A DNA stretch of 64,000 nt from Erigeron canadensis (lineage: Eukaryota; Streptophyta; Magnoliopsida; Asterales; Asteraceae). Below, one piece after another: positions 10,692-20,684 of this stretch. Made by a program: the position numbers and the translations under genes. Positions within the stretch are counted from its first letter, which is position 1; each line of letters opens with the position of its first letter. The DNA is taken from NCBI RefSeq assembly GCF_010389155.1, contig NC_057765.1, positions 19,548,270-19,612,269 of the forward strand, in the 5' to 3' direction. The notes beneath the pieces are model-generated. The model worked only from the letters and a program-made list of their open reading frames with translations. It had not been told where the DNA came from and ran no database searches.

Positions 10692-11490
10692 GATCTTGAG
10701 GAGATTCAAGATGGAAAATTCAAAGCGCGGAAATTTGCTTATGCAAGAAGGACTTAATTTATCTTGCAAAAATGGTGCTTCTACACCTGAAGAGGTGGAG
10801 TGTATAAAAAGAATTTCTTATGCTTCGGCGGTGGGATCTATCATGTACGCGGAAAGATGCACTAGAAATGAAGTTGTGTTCGCTCAAAATATTGTTAGCC
10901 GATATCAGCAAAATCTCGGAGTGGATCAGTAAACTGTTGTGAAAAGTATTCTTAAGTACATGTGGGCTACTAAAGAATTGTTTTTGGTGTATGGAGGAAA
11001 TCCAGATCAAGAGCTTGAAGTCACTGAATACTGTGATGCTGGATTTCAGACTGATAAGGATGATACCAAGTCTCAGTCAGGGTATGTCTTCAATTTGGAT
11101 GGAGGAGCAGTAGATTGGAAGAGCAAGAAGCAATCTACCGTTGCTATGTCTGCTACAGAGTCTGAGTATATAGCTGCTTCGGATGCAGCAATGGAAGCTG
11201 TCTGGATCAGAAAGTTTATTTATGGGCTTGATGTGATGCCATCAAATAATACACATATGGATTTGTACTGTGACAATTCTGGAGCAATTGTCATTGCCAA
11301 TGAACCTGGGGTTCAAAAAGGTGCCAGACATTACTAAAGGAGATATCACTATGTTCGAGAGCAAATCGAATCATGTGAAATCAATTTACTCAAAGTTCAC
11401 ACAGATTATAACTTGGCGGATCCTTATACAAAGGCATTGTCAAAGGGAAAGCTTAACAAGAATGCAGAAGGCTTAGGTCTTAGATATTGC
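10684..11490 (+). pseudogene. RNase H region of element A
   Basis: Two overlapping open pieces (10684-10932 and 10939-11337) separated by an in-frame stop, then a shifted end to about 11490. The second has the Copia RNase H signature: an Asp-Ala-Gly-Phe catalytic start, Ser-Gln-Ser-Gly-Tyr-Val-Phe, Ala-Thr-Glu-Ser-Glu-Tyr-Ile-Ala-Ala and a Cys-Asp-Asn-Ser-Gly-Ala segment. RNase H would remove the RNA template during cDNA synthesis. A frameshift near 11330 spoils the terminal His-bearing motif. Confidence 0.8.
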
Positions 11491-12356
11491 TAAGTTATAT
11501 CATGTAAATCTGTGATTGGTATTTGGATAATGGGATGTTAAACAATTGTTATTTTCATAAATGAATTTTTATACGCGGTATAAGTGGTTTCATTTTTATA
11601 ATAATTGTGTCCTATATTTGCATGTTTAAATCCATGAATATTAGTTGAATATTCTAAATGTGTATTGTCGATTAATTATATGGGAAAAGTAAGACAATTG
11701 TGAGAGATTGGTGAAAATATTTAAGAAAATATTTTGAAGATAGTTGATCGTACCAAACTCACATGATATTCAAAAGGTGAATATTGGACTTACCCCACAG
11801 AACGAATTATCATTTTATGAATCGACGTCATTAAATGAAATTCGTGAAACGGTTACTTTATTTATCCTTTGACTTGAGATACAAGTGAGTTATGCATGTG
11901 TAGATTGCATTTCTTGATATAGTTCCTAACTGTCCTGAACAAGGCAGTAATAAAGGGCTATCTTCAGAAATGTTGAGAAACGACATGGCCAGACACTTGT
12001 AGTCAATACAGGATTTGTTCTTTCAATTTGCAACTGAAGTATGATACCATTTGACGCCCTCATTAATTGATTGAAGATGTTTGTGTGACCGCACCCAAAT
12101 GAACTCAAGAAATTGTCTTGACTAATTTGGTAATCTTAATTAATTGTAGAAATAAGAAACATAATCGTTAAATTATGAAATGACATTGATCCATATTCAT
12201 AATTAACAAGGGTATCTGAACAAAGGGATATTAAAGACTAAATCATTTCAATTTGGCAATTAAAGAATCTATTCTTAAATATTTCCGGGAGCATTGGAGT
12301 GTTGCTAGACGCCAACCAATGTTGTTGCTTTTATAATAACATGCTCAAGTGGGAGC
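11491..12356 (+). other. 3' untranslated end and polypurine tract of element A
   Basis: No gene. The last ~190 bp repeat at 3148-3345. The polypurine tract AAGTGGGAG ends directly before the right LTR and would prime plus-strand DNA. Confidence 0.7.
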
Positions 12357-13065
12357 TATTGGAGTGTGATCATTTTATTATAAATCGCATGTCCGGGAAT
12401 AATTTAAGCCTACGGGGTCACACAAAATGACACGGTAATTCGATAATATTAATTGATATATTAAAGTAATATATTAATTAGTTTGATCACGAAATGAATA
12501 ATTAAACATAATTAAAGGGTTAATTATATTTAATTAGTTAAAGAGGAGGATTAAAAATGTGAAAATTGGAAAATGAAATTGGACCCTAAGGGAAAGGGGG
12601 GGGGGACGGTTTGGGTTTAGGCTTTTTAAGCCTTAATCTAACTTATTTTCCAAGCAAGATTAACCCTAATTAAGTCCTATAAATAGAGGCTTAATTCTTG
12701 GTTTTTCACACACTTTTTCACATAAGCTTTCTCTCCTTTTCTTCCTTTCTCTTTGAAGTGGACGAAATTCCCTTTCATTAGGGTATTTCGACTTTGACGT
12801 TTAAGGTTCAAGCAAAAGGTTTGTTTGGTTTGTGATCGGGTACTAGCATACGTTATTCGGGGTGTCTAGTGTGCGATCGTAGAGGGGTTTTGTTTTAAAC
12901 CCTAAGCATTATTAATAATCTTATTATTATTATCTTTATTGGAGCTTGCATAAGGTACACGACTCAATTCTAATCTTTGTTAATTAATTTGATTGCATAT
13001 ATGTTTCGATTTCTTCCGTCACGCGTACTCATGGTTATGTATGTTCAGGTGTTCATATTCTAACA
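12357..13065 (+). mobile_element. Right LTR of element A
   Basis: 709 bp, ends TTCTAACA. The TG start has mutated to TA. A TATAAATA box is present at 12678-12685. Confidence 0.85.
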
Positions 13066-13965
13066 ATTCTGAGTTAAACCACCGTGATTGATCAACTTTT
13101 ACTTAAAAAAACGTTAAACTCCAATCTAAACGAATAAGTGTACGTAAAATCGCATTATGATCATATATTGTGAATCTAGACCGGGTTTACCAAAAATCGT
13201 AATCTAATTAGTTTATCAAAACCGAGACTCATTAGGCAATCGAAAAACATCGAATTTTAACTAATAGTTAACCTATCAATCTTCTTAATCGTCCATTACA
13301 TATATATTAAGTATAACCAAATCAAACTTGTAACAAAAAGTACGTGTTACCCTCTTGACATACTAATTCACCATAACGATTTTGAACACAAGAAGTGGCA
13401 CTTACGAGTACGTTTAACCAACCAATTACTACTTAACATGCGACACTAAAGAATCATATACTTAAAAGACTAGAACGAGTGTTACCTTCATATACTATCG
13501 AGTTTGGACGTAAACGTAATGTCGATAGCAAGTCCTGTGATCTCAAGCCCTCTTAATTTTTTCTGCCCTGATCGCCGCTTCTTTTTGGAATACTTTCGTT
13601 CGGTTTCTATTATGTACGGCTGTAAGGTTTTACTTTTGTGAATTACGTTTAGTTGTAGCCATTTAGTTATAGGACATCTATATATCCTTGAGATACATAT
13701 ATTATTGAAGGAGTTTAGTCGATTACTCATGTAATATCGGTATGACTTTTAATTTGATTCTACTCCATGTATATCCTCTTTTACGGTTCACCCCTCCTCT
13801 TACTAGTATTGTTAATTGCCTTATTAATCATGTAGCATATAGAGCCACACAATATTATTAATAAATATACACACCTAATCATTCTTAATGACTTTAGCAT
13901 ACCGTTATGACATACAATCTTGATTCCCAGTTGACGAATAAATTTTGGGATGTTACACTAGAAAT
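13066..13965 (-). mobile_element. Truncated LTR, probably Gypsy
   Basis: The minus strand starts TGTAACATCCCAAAATTT at 13965, like the start of other large Gypsy LTRs in this window (7655, 62256). It abuts the right LTR of element A on one side and the shortened LTR of element E on the other, so only about 900 bp remain. No coding sequence; the 80-codon minus frame at 13488-13730 has no recognisable motif. Confidence 0.5.
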
Positions 13966-15098
13966 CTAATGTACATGTCTATGTTTTATACTAGTGCCTT
14001 AAGAAATGTACATGTTTATGCTCTATATTAGTGCCTTAAAAAATGTCATTTAGTTTTATGTGATTTAATACTCTTTTTACTAGTTGGTTTAGTGAATAAT
14101 TTATGTTCTCAAATTAAATAATTAGAATAAGCCTTAAATAATTATTAACTTTTAGATAAAATAATGATAATTATTTAAGTAAACTTGGTTTGAAATTACA
14201 AGTCCATCTTGACTTTAAAATTCCTATTGTGACATTAATTACGAGCCTCGATGATCATTAAATATTGACGTGCTTTCAATTTGAAATTGATTTGTACGAG
14301 GTGGAATTACTTTCGTGACATGCTTCAGTATTATTTTGTTTATGACAGTCCGTGTGCTTCAAAGGTAACCCCCAGCCAATCAGATTTCCACATCAAGATG
14401 TCAAAATGTTACTTACGACCCGGACACCATTTGCGACCTCGTATTCAGAAATACGACCCCAAGTTTCAATATGCGACCCCATGCTCAAATACGACCTCGC
14501 AAACTTAAATACGACCTTACAATGACCTGAATGATTTACGACCTCACAAATTACATCTGGGCTAGAAAATTTCAGATTTGAAAGAGGATTTACGACCCCG
14601 ACGAGCTGTTTACTCAAAATCATAATTTTTTGACTATAGATCACGATTTAACTAGTTTTTAAGTTGTAAAATGCATAGATCTTGAATATAAACATAAAAG
14701 TAAATGTTTGATTCACTTTCTTTACCCAAATCCATTCTTTTTCTTGACTTTTAAGATTAAAGTTTATAAAATAAAAGGAACTTTTAGATCTAAACTAAAC
14801 CGGGTTTTAAAGCTATAAAACTCACGATTTGGTTATGAAGTCGGGTAGTAACAACTGATCTATGAACAAATTTGATGGTAACAAACTTAGATCTTGGATT
14901 TTGATAAGCAAAGTAAGTAGATTTCTAGAGAGATTAAATGGGATAGTAAGGATGGGGTAGCAAAGGTTTATGAGTGAAAATGATAAGGAGAAATGAGAGG
15001 GGAGGGGGGAGTTAGTCACTGACACGTACATGACTAGCCATAGAAATGACGGACAGAAAAGTACAATCGGACGGTATGCTCAGATGACGGTTGTCACA
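13966..15098 (-). mobile_element. 3' LTR of element E, shortened twice
   Basis: Matches 21588-23037 of the 5' LTR but lacks about 370 bp present there (about 22593-22960), and also its first ~900 bp on the plus-strand side, where a different LTR fragment abuts. It contains a series of CGACC motifs between 14410 and 14600. Confidence 0.8.
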
Positions 15099-15111
15099 CC
15101 ATTCCCCCGTT
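15099..15111 (-). other. Polypurine tract of element E
   Basis: Minus strand reads AACGGGGGAATGG directly before the LTR start TGTGACAACC; it would prime plus-strand DNA synthesis. Confidence 0.8.
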
Positions 15112-15132
15112 AAGGGAATTTCGTCCCGAAAT

Positions 15133-16263
15133 TCAATTGACGTTAGTCGTCTCGAACAATTGGGGAAACTTTATCCTCATCTGATCTTCTCGCTCCCAAG
15201 TATACTCTGGACCTCGCCTGTTGTTCCATTGCACTTTAACGAGAGTATACTTGGTCTTCTTCAGTTTCCGGATCATTCTATCTACAATGCCAATCGGTTT
15301 CTCAACAAAGTTTAACCTTTCATCCACCTGGATGTGTCTCGTCAAGTAAACACTTGCGCAGATTTGACACATGAAAGATGTCATGTACGCCGTTAAGCTC
15401 CTCCGGTAGTTCCAAACGATATGCCACACGACCGATTCTTTCTAAGATTTTGAACGGCCCAATGTACCTTGGCGCAAGCATCCCTCGTTTAATGAACCTG
15501 ACTACGCCCTTCCAGGGAGAAACTCTTGGTAGTAAACGGTCTCTCACACTGAACTCTAATGGCCTACATCTGAGATCGGTGTATTTCTTTTGTCTGTCAC
15601 GTGCTATCTTTAGTCGCTCTTTGATCTGTATGATTCTTTCTGTCGTTTCCTCAATGATTTTTGGACCAATCATCTGACTGTCACCGACTTGTGCCCATGC
15701 CACTGGTAATCTACATTTTCGCCCATACAATGCCTCGAACGAAGACATTTGGATGCTCGCGTGGTAACTATTATTATAAGAAAACTCCACCAAAGGGATG
15801 TGAGTATCCCATTTCCAACCAAAGTCTATAGCGCATGCTCGTAGCATATATTCAAGTGTCTGAATCATGCGCTCACTTTGTCCGTCAGTCTGAGGATGAT
15901 ATGTTGTACTCATGTCTAGTCTTGTACCGAAAGCCTTTTGAAATCCTCGCCAGAAACTGGAAGTGAAACGAGTATCTCTATCTGATATGATTGACACTGG
16001 TACACCATGTTTTGACACCACTTTTTTTTTATGTACTTCCTTACCAATGACTCTGTTGACTCGTTCTCGCGGATTGCCAAAAAGTGTGCGGACTTCGTCA
16101 GCCTATCGACAATCACCCAAATCATGTCATGACCATCTTTTGTCGTTGGCAACTTTGTAATGAAGTCCATAGAAATCTTCTCCCATTTCCATTCAGGAAT
16201 CCTTGGTTGTACTTGTTCGAGTAACCCTGGAGGCCTCTGATATTGAGATTTTACCTGCAAACA
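15133..16263 (-). pseudogene. Integrase core and chromodomain of element E
   Basis: Three overlapping minus frames (15916-16260, 15320-16021, 15133-15429) cover one protein with frameshifts at about 16010 and 15340. Order: Trp-Glu-Lys-Ile-Ser-Met-Asp-Phe (first catalytic Asp), [17 protein letters not shown] (second Asp), [10 protein letters not shown] (third, Glu). After the Phe-His-Val-Ser-Asn-Leu-Arg-Lys-Cys motif comes a chromodomain-like end with Val-Gln-Trp-Asn-Asn-Arg and Tyr-Thr-Trp-Glu-Arg-Glu. In this family the chromodomain directs insertion to certain chromatin. Catalytic residues persist, but the frameshifts inactivate the gene. Confidence 0.85.
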
Positions 16264-16272
16264 TGTGAGACA

Positions 16273-17247
16273 CTAGCTCACATACAATCCAATGTCTTTC
16301 TTCGTACCAGGCCACCAATAAAGTTCTCGCAAGTCATAGTACATTTTGTCTGTGCCCGGGTGCACGGAGTATCTTGTATTATGTACCTCATACATGACCA
16401 ACGACCGTAGTCCACCAACTGAAGGAACCCAAATCCTTTCTACAAAATATAGTCCGCCATCATCTTTTCGAACAAACTTTTGCTCTAGTCCCCGCAACTC
16501 TTCAAATAAAACGTCTTTGTCAGCCACAACCCTTTCTTGTGTTTCAATAATTCTATCTCTAATACTCCTCTGTACTATGAAGCTCATTACACGTACTCGT
16601 CTAGGCTTAACCCTTTCCTTACAGCTTAGGGCATCAGCCACCACGTTGGCTTTTCCTGGATGATAACGAATATCACAATCATAATCACTTAGCAATTCTA
16701 GCCATCTGCGTTACCTCATATTCAAATCCTGCTGAGTGAAGATATGTTGCAGACTCTTGTGATCTGTGTAGATGATGCTCTTTGTCCCAAACAAGTAATG
16801 ACGCCAACACTTCAATGCAAAAATTACTGCACCCAACTCCAAATCAAGAGTGGTGTAGTTCTTCTCATGAACCTTCAGTTGACGAGAGGCATATGCAATC
16901 ACCTTGCCCTTCTGCATGAGAACACAACCCAAGCCTTGACCTGAAGCATCACAATAAACCACGAAATCGTCGGATCCTTCAGGCAAACTAGGGATCGGTG
17001 CATTGCACAACTTGTCTTTCAAAACCTGAAATGCTTCCTCTTGTCTTTCACCCCATACATATTGTCTATCTTTTTGTGTCAACAGGGTAAGCGGTAGAGC
17101 AATTTTCAAAAATTTCTCTATGAACAACCTATAGTAACCAACCAACCCAAGAAACTGTCTGACTTCAGTCGGTGTCTCTGGCAATCTCCAGTTCTTCACT
17201 GATACGACCTTGCTAGGATCCACTTGAATGCCATTCTTGTTCACCAC
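16273..17247 (-). pseudogene. RT end, RNase H and integrase zinc finger of element E
   Basis: Frame 16711-17247 covers the RT thumb (Val-Arg-Gln-Phe-Leu-Gly-Leu) and RNase H: [11 protein letters not shown] with its catalytic Asp, Leu-Glu-Leu-Gly-Ala-Val, and Tyr-Thr-Asp-His-Lys-Ser-Leu. A stop at 16711 cuts the link to frame 16273-16695, which has Asp-Tyr-Asp-Cys-Asp-Ile-Arg-Tyr-His-Pro-Gly-Lys-Ala and the His/His part of the integrase HHCC finger, ending in Tyr-Trp-Trp-Pro-Gly. Another stop at 16273 lies just before the Cys pair. Confidence 0.85.
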
Positions 17248-17274
17248 ATGCCCAAGAAAGTGGACCTCCTTAAA

Positions 17275-17789
17275 CTAGAACTCACACTTGGAGAACTTTC
17301 CATATAACTTCTCTTTCATCAATAATTCCAAAATTATTCTCAAATGGTTGGCATGTTCTTCCTTTGTCTTCGAGTAGATTAAAATGTCGTCGATGAACAC
17401 GATTACAAACTGGTCTAGGTACGGCCAACACACCCTGTTCATCAAGTCCATGAACACTGTTGGTGCATTCGTCAACCCAAAAGGCATCACTGTAAACTCG
17501 AAATGACCGTATCTCGTTCTAAAAGCAGTTTTCGGGATGTCTTCTTCATGAACATGCAACTGATGGTACCTTGACTTCAAACCTATCTTTGAAAAGTACT
17601 TTGCACCCTGAAGCTGATCGAATAATTCATCAATCCTGGGAAGAGGGTAACGATTCTTCACTGTTAGCTTGTTCAGCTCACGGTAATCAATGCACATCCG
17701 AAATGAACCATCATTCTTCTTAACAAACAAAATGGGTGCTCCTCACGGTGAATGACTGGGTCGAATAAAACCTTTATCCTGAAGCTCTT
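17275..17789 (-). pseudogene. Reverse transcriptase of element E
   Basis: Open for 151 codons (17275-17730). Motifs: [28 protein letters not shown], and the active site Phe-Ile-Asp-Asp-Ile-Leu-Ile-Tyr-Ser. One motif reads Lys-Ile-Gly-Leu-Lys-Ser where the family usually has Lys-Ile-Asp-Leu-Arg-Ser, so a metal-binding aspartate appears to be lost. A stop at 17275 ends the frame just after a Lys-Cys-Glu-Phe motif, and the frame also breaks upstream at about 17735-17790. Confidence 0.85.
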
Positions 17790-18422
17790 TCAACTGGGCT
17801 GCAATTCTTGCATTTCTGATGGTGCTAATCTATAAGGAGACTTTGCTACAAGAGCCGCGTTAGGAACAAGATCAATGCGAAAATCTAACTGTCGCGACGG
17901 GGGTAAACCAGGAAGATCATCAGGAAAGACGTCTGGAAAGTCACAAACAACGGGAACACTCCCTAAATGAATCTCTTTACTCACGACACTCATGGCATGC
18001 TTCTCATATGACTCAGACATTTCGCCATGAACTTCTAGGACTTCCCCGCTAGGCAACGGGATCCTAACTATTTTAGCACGACACAAAATCAAAGCATTGA
18101 CTAAAGACATCCAATCCATTCCAACAATGACATCAAAACTTCCCATTTCAAAAGGTACCAAATCAATAAGGAATGGACAATCATTTAGGACTAATGTGCA
18201 CAAACGAATGATTTGATCTAGCTTGACTAACTCACCGTTAACCATCTCAACATCAAAGTACATGTACATGGGACTCGGCTTAGCACTCATTAAAGGAACA
18301 AAACTAGTAGAAACAAAACTGTAATCGGCTCCCGAATGAAATAGAACAGTTGCATAACGACCATTCAAAAGAAAAGTACCTACAACGACATTTGGATTGC
18401 GATCTTCAGCAGCATTAACCAC
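17790..18422 (-). pseudogene. Protease region of element E with changed active site
   Basis: Open for 210 codons. Aspartic protease of the retropepsin type that would cut the polyprotein. The catalytic Asp-Ser-Gly-Ala pattern reads Phe-His-Ser-Gly-Ala-Asp: the codon at 18336-18338 (minus) is CAT, histidine, where the family has aspartate. The remainder (Val-Ile-Val-Gly-Met-Asp-Trp, the second conserved block) is kept, followed by the linker into RT (Phe-Pro-Asp-Val-Phe-Pro-Asp-Asp-Leu-Pro-Gly-Leu-Pro-Pro). Its ATG is arbitrary; it was part of a longer polyprotein. Confidence 0.8.
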
Positions 18423-18900
18423 AAATACACGACCTCTAGCAGCTTGAACCTAGTTGCCTCTGTTCTGATTTGGCCCAGCAATCTGCAACTGGTTAGGATG
18501 AATTGCGACTTGTACCTGCTACCCGACCCACTAAGGACAAGTATTCCTATAATGATCTGTGGCCCCACACTGATAACATGCCCCATGATTTCCCTGTGGC
18601 CTTCTCTGATTCAACGGTGCCACATTCAATGGTGCAACGGTAGCTCTTGCTTCCCTACAGTCACTAGCTTTATGCCCCACCCTTCTACAATTGTAGCATG
18701 TCATACATTGTTGGTTTGCTGCATGGTGGAGATTACACTTGTCACACTTAGGGTGAGGACCCACATAATCTCTCCTACCAACATCAGCAGCCACATACAC
18801 TCTGCCCCTGTTCTGCTTCTTTCCATCATGCCTCCACACCTTTTTACCGCTACTTGACTCTCAAGTGTCCTTTCTCTTGTTACTAACTATAGTAAGGGCG
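18423..18900 (-). pseudogene. Gag zinc knuckles of element E
   Basis: Frame 18531-18839 carries two Cys-His knuckles: Cys-Tyr-Asn-Cys...Gly-His...Asp-Cys and Cys-Tyr-Gln-Cys...Asp-His...Thr-Cys; the first is a standard CCHC, the second also fits. These would bind genomic RNA. A stop follows the Asn-Thr-Cys-Pro end at 18531 and a frameshift near 18420 separates it from the protease. A TAG near 18860 separates it from the capsid part. Confidence 0.8.
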
Positions 18901-19835
18901 CCACACTGCACCAACTCATTAGTCATGGCTTCAGACCTCAGCATGGCTTCTTAGAGAGTAAGTGGGCGAACTGCAGCCATGGTTGCTTTAACATGAGGAA
19001 CCAATCCGCGAAGGTACTTCTCCACACTTTTTGACTCCGGTGAAACCAAATGTGGAACCAATCTTGACAGTTTAGTGAAGCGGGTAGTGTTACCAGCATG
19101 GTCAGCACCTACCATCTTGAGATCAAGAAATTCTCGTTCCAATCTTTGTAACTCAATTTCTTTGCAAAACTTCCTCTGCATCATTTCCTTGAAATTATAC
19201 GAAGACATTCCCTCAGCTGTTTCTTTACCTCTGATTCGTTGCTGGGTATTCCACCATGACAAGGTATCAACGGTAAAAGAGTTCGCCACGTATTTGACCC
19301 TCTGCTCAGGTGTACACTCACTAATGCCAATCATTGCTTCCATCTTCTCCAACCACTGAACAAACTTGACAACTCTACCCCTACCATCATAATCTTGAAC
19401 ACCACAGTCCTTGAAGTTCTTGTAGGTACATCCCTTCTTCACACCATCTCTGGGTCTCCTTGGTACATTTCCAACACGAATACCCTCATCAACGTTCTCA
19501 TAATACTCACCACCACCTTGACCATCTTCAGCATTAACTTGGTCACCATTAGCACCTATATGCAGAGTCTCGGCTTATGCGGTTCTTTGTGCTAGCACGG
19601 TGCTGACCACTTGAGTGTTCATATCAATCATCTCTTGGTTGGGCGGATTCTGGGGTTGATCATTTACAAGCTCTTCAGCAGCATTACCCCGACCACCTCC
19701 ATGACCTCCATCACGTCCACCTCTACGACCACCACTGCGGCCTTCACCACGACCACCACCGCGGCCACTTCTGTTCGCAGCAATAGTATTACCTCTCGTC
19801 CTTACCATTGTCCTACACACACGTACGTGAGCCAC
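18901..19835 (-). pseudogene. Gag N-terminal and capsid region of element E
   Basis: Two in-frame pieces: 19575-19835, with a likely start Met-Val-Arg-Thr-Arg-Gly at about 19805 and a Gly-Arg-rich segment, then an in-frame TAA at 19575; and 18951-19442 (163 codons), the retrotransposon gag domain with Phe-Val-Gln-Trp-Leu-Glu-Lys-Met-Glu, Ser-Trp-Trp-Asn-Thr-Gln and Glu-Phe-Leu-Asp-Leu. The stop at 18951 is in frame and recent-looking. The Gly-Arg-rich start is typical of Asteraceae-type Tekay gag proteins as I recall them. Confidence 0.8.
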
Positions 19836-20668
19836 GATAAAAAGTTAGTCAGGAAGAAACACTTGATGATGTCAATGTCACACATTCCCCTCAAATAACA
19901 CGCTCGATTCTTATCTCTGAGTACCTTATTATGAACTTGTCCTAATCATGTTATTCATATCAACATACTACTAATATAAATAAATTATAAATAATACAAC
20001 CCTAAACCATCGCAGTTAAAATATGGTCCGAATCTAACACCTACATCCGATGCACTAGTGGTGTTTATATACAGGGTGTACCAGCGGCTAACCCTCCACT
20101 CCCCTAGTACATCTAATGCAAGGTCGGATCACGGTACTGGTATGTTCTCTAGGTATTGGCAGAGTATATATACAGGGTGTACCAGCGGTTAACCCTCCAC
20201 CCCACCAACACCCATTAAACAGCCCAGGGTTGCTACCACACTCTAACTACAAGTGTAATCCATGAGGTCAAGAACTGTCGCAAAACAGGAAGATAATCAT
20301 AGAACGTTGATCAGGCGTTTCCTTGCTATCTTATCTGTAATACTAGTTAGTGCCATCACTTCATCTTGCTCTAATAACAACATAAGCAATCAGTCCAACT
20401 ACATCAGAATGCGTATGCACAAGAACACGTAAGCACATGAACAATGACCGTTAACACCAATTCATGAACATGAACACCAACATAATGCACATGACCGACA
20501 CTTCACGTATGTACTTGAACTTGAAAACGTACCACCACACATATGCACAAGAACATAACAAAGGTGACGTTAGCACGTCAAGGATGCACACATAAATTCC
20601 TATTATATATGCTACATGAGGTACTTAGGTTATAGTCTAGGCCAAACCACCTAACTCTCTATAACCAC
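19836..20668 (-). other. Leader of element E with a duplicated block
   Basis: Untranslated region between PBS and gag. A ~34-bp block (TATATACAGGGTGTACCAGC and onward) occurs at about 20066-20099 and again at 20166-20200. Otherwise no gene. Confidence 0.6.
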
Positions 20669-20681
20669 GGTCCTGATACCA
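20669..20681 (-). other. Primer-binding site of element E
   Basis: Minus strand TGGTATCAGGACC, three bases from the LTR end; Met-tRNA-type. Confidence 0.8.
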
Positions 20682-20684
20682 TTT

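Larger units (their letters stand above)
3346..13065 (+). mobile_element. Copia element A, decayed, with an inserted solo LTR
   Basis: LTRs at 3346-4053 and 12357-13065 differ at roughly 4% of positions by eye. Internal order is PBS, leader, gag, pre-integrase/integrase, reverse transcriptase and RNase H, the Copia order. RT and RNase H motifs fit the Tork/TNT1-like group. A 2.58-kb solo LTR sits in RT. Gag and integrase hold many stops and frameshifts, so the copy is not autonomous. Confidence 0.85.

Noticed and set aside
18444..18857. 137-codon plus frame across the E gag knuckles
   Set aside because: Antisense shadow of the minus-strand zinc-knuckle region.
19611..19898. Thr-rich plus frame
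   Set aside because: Antisense of the Gly-Arg-rich gag start of element E.
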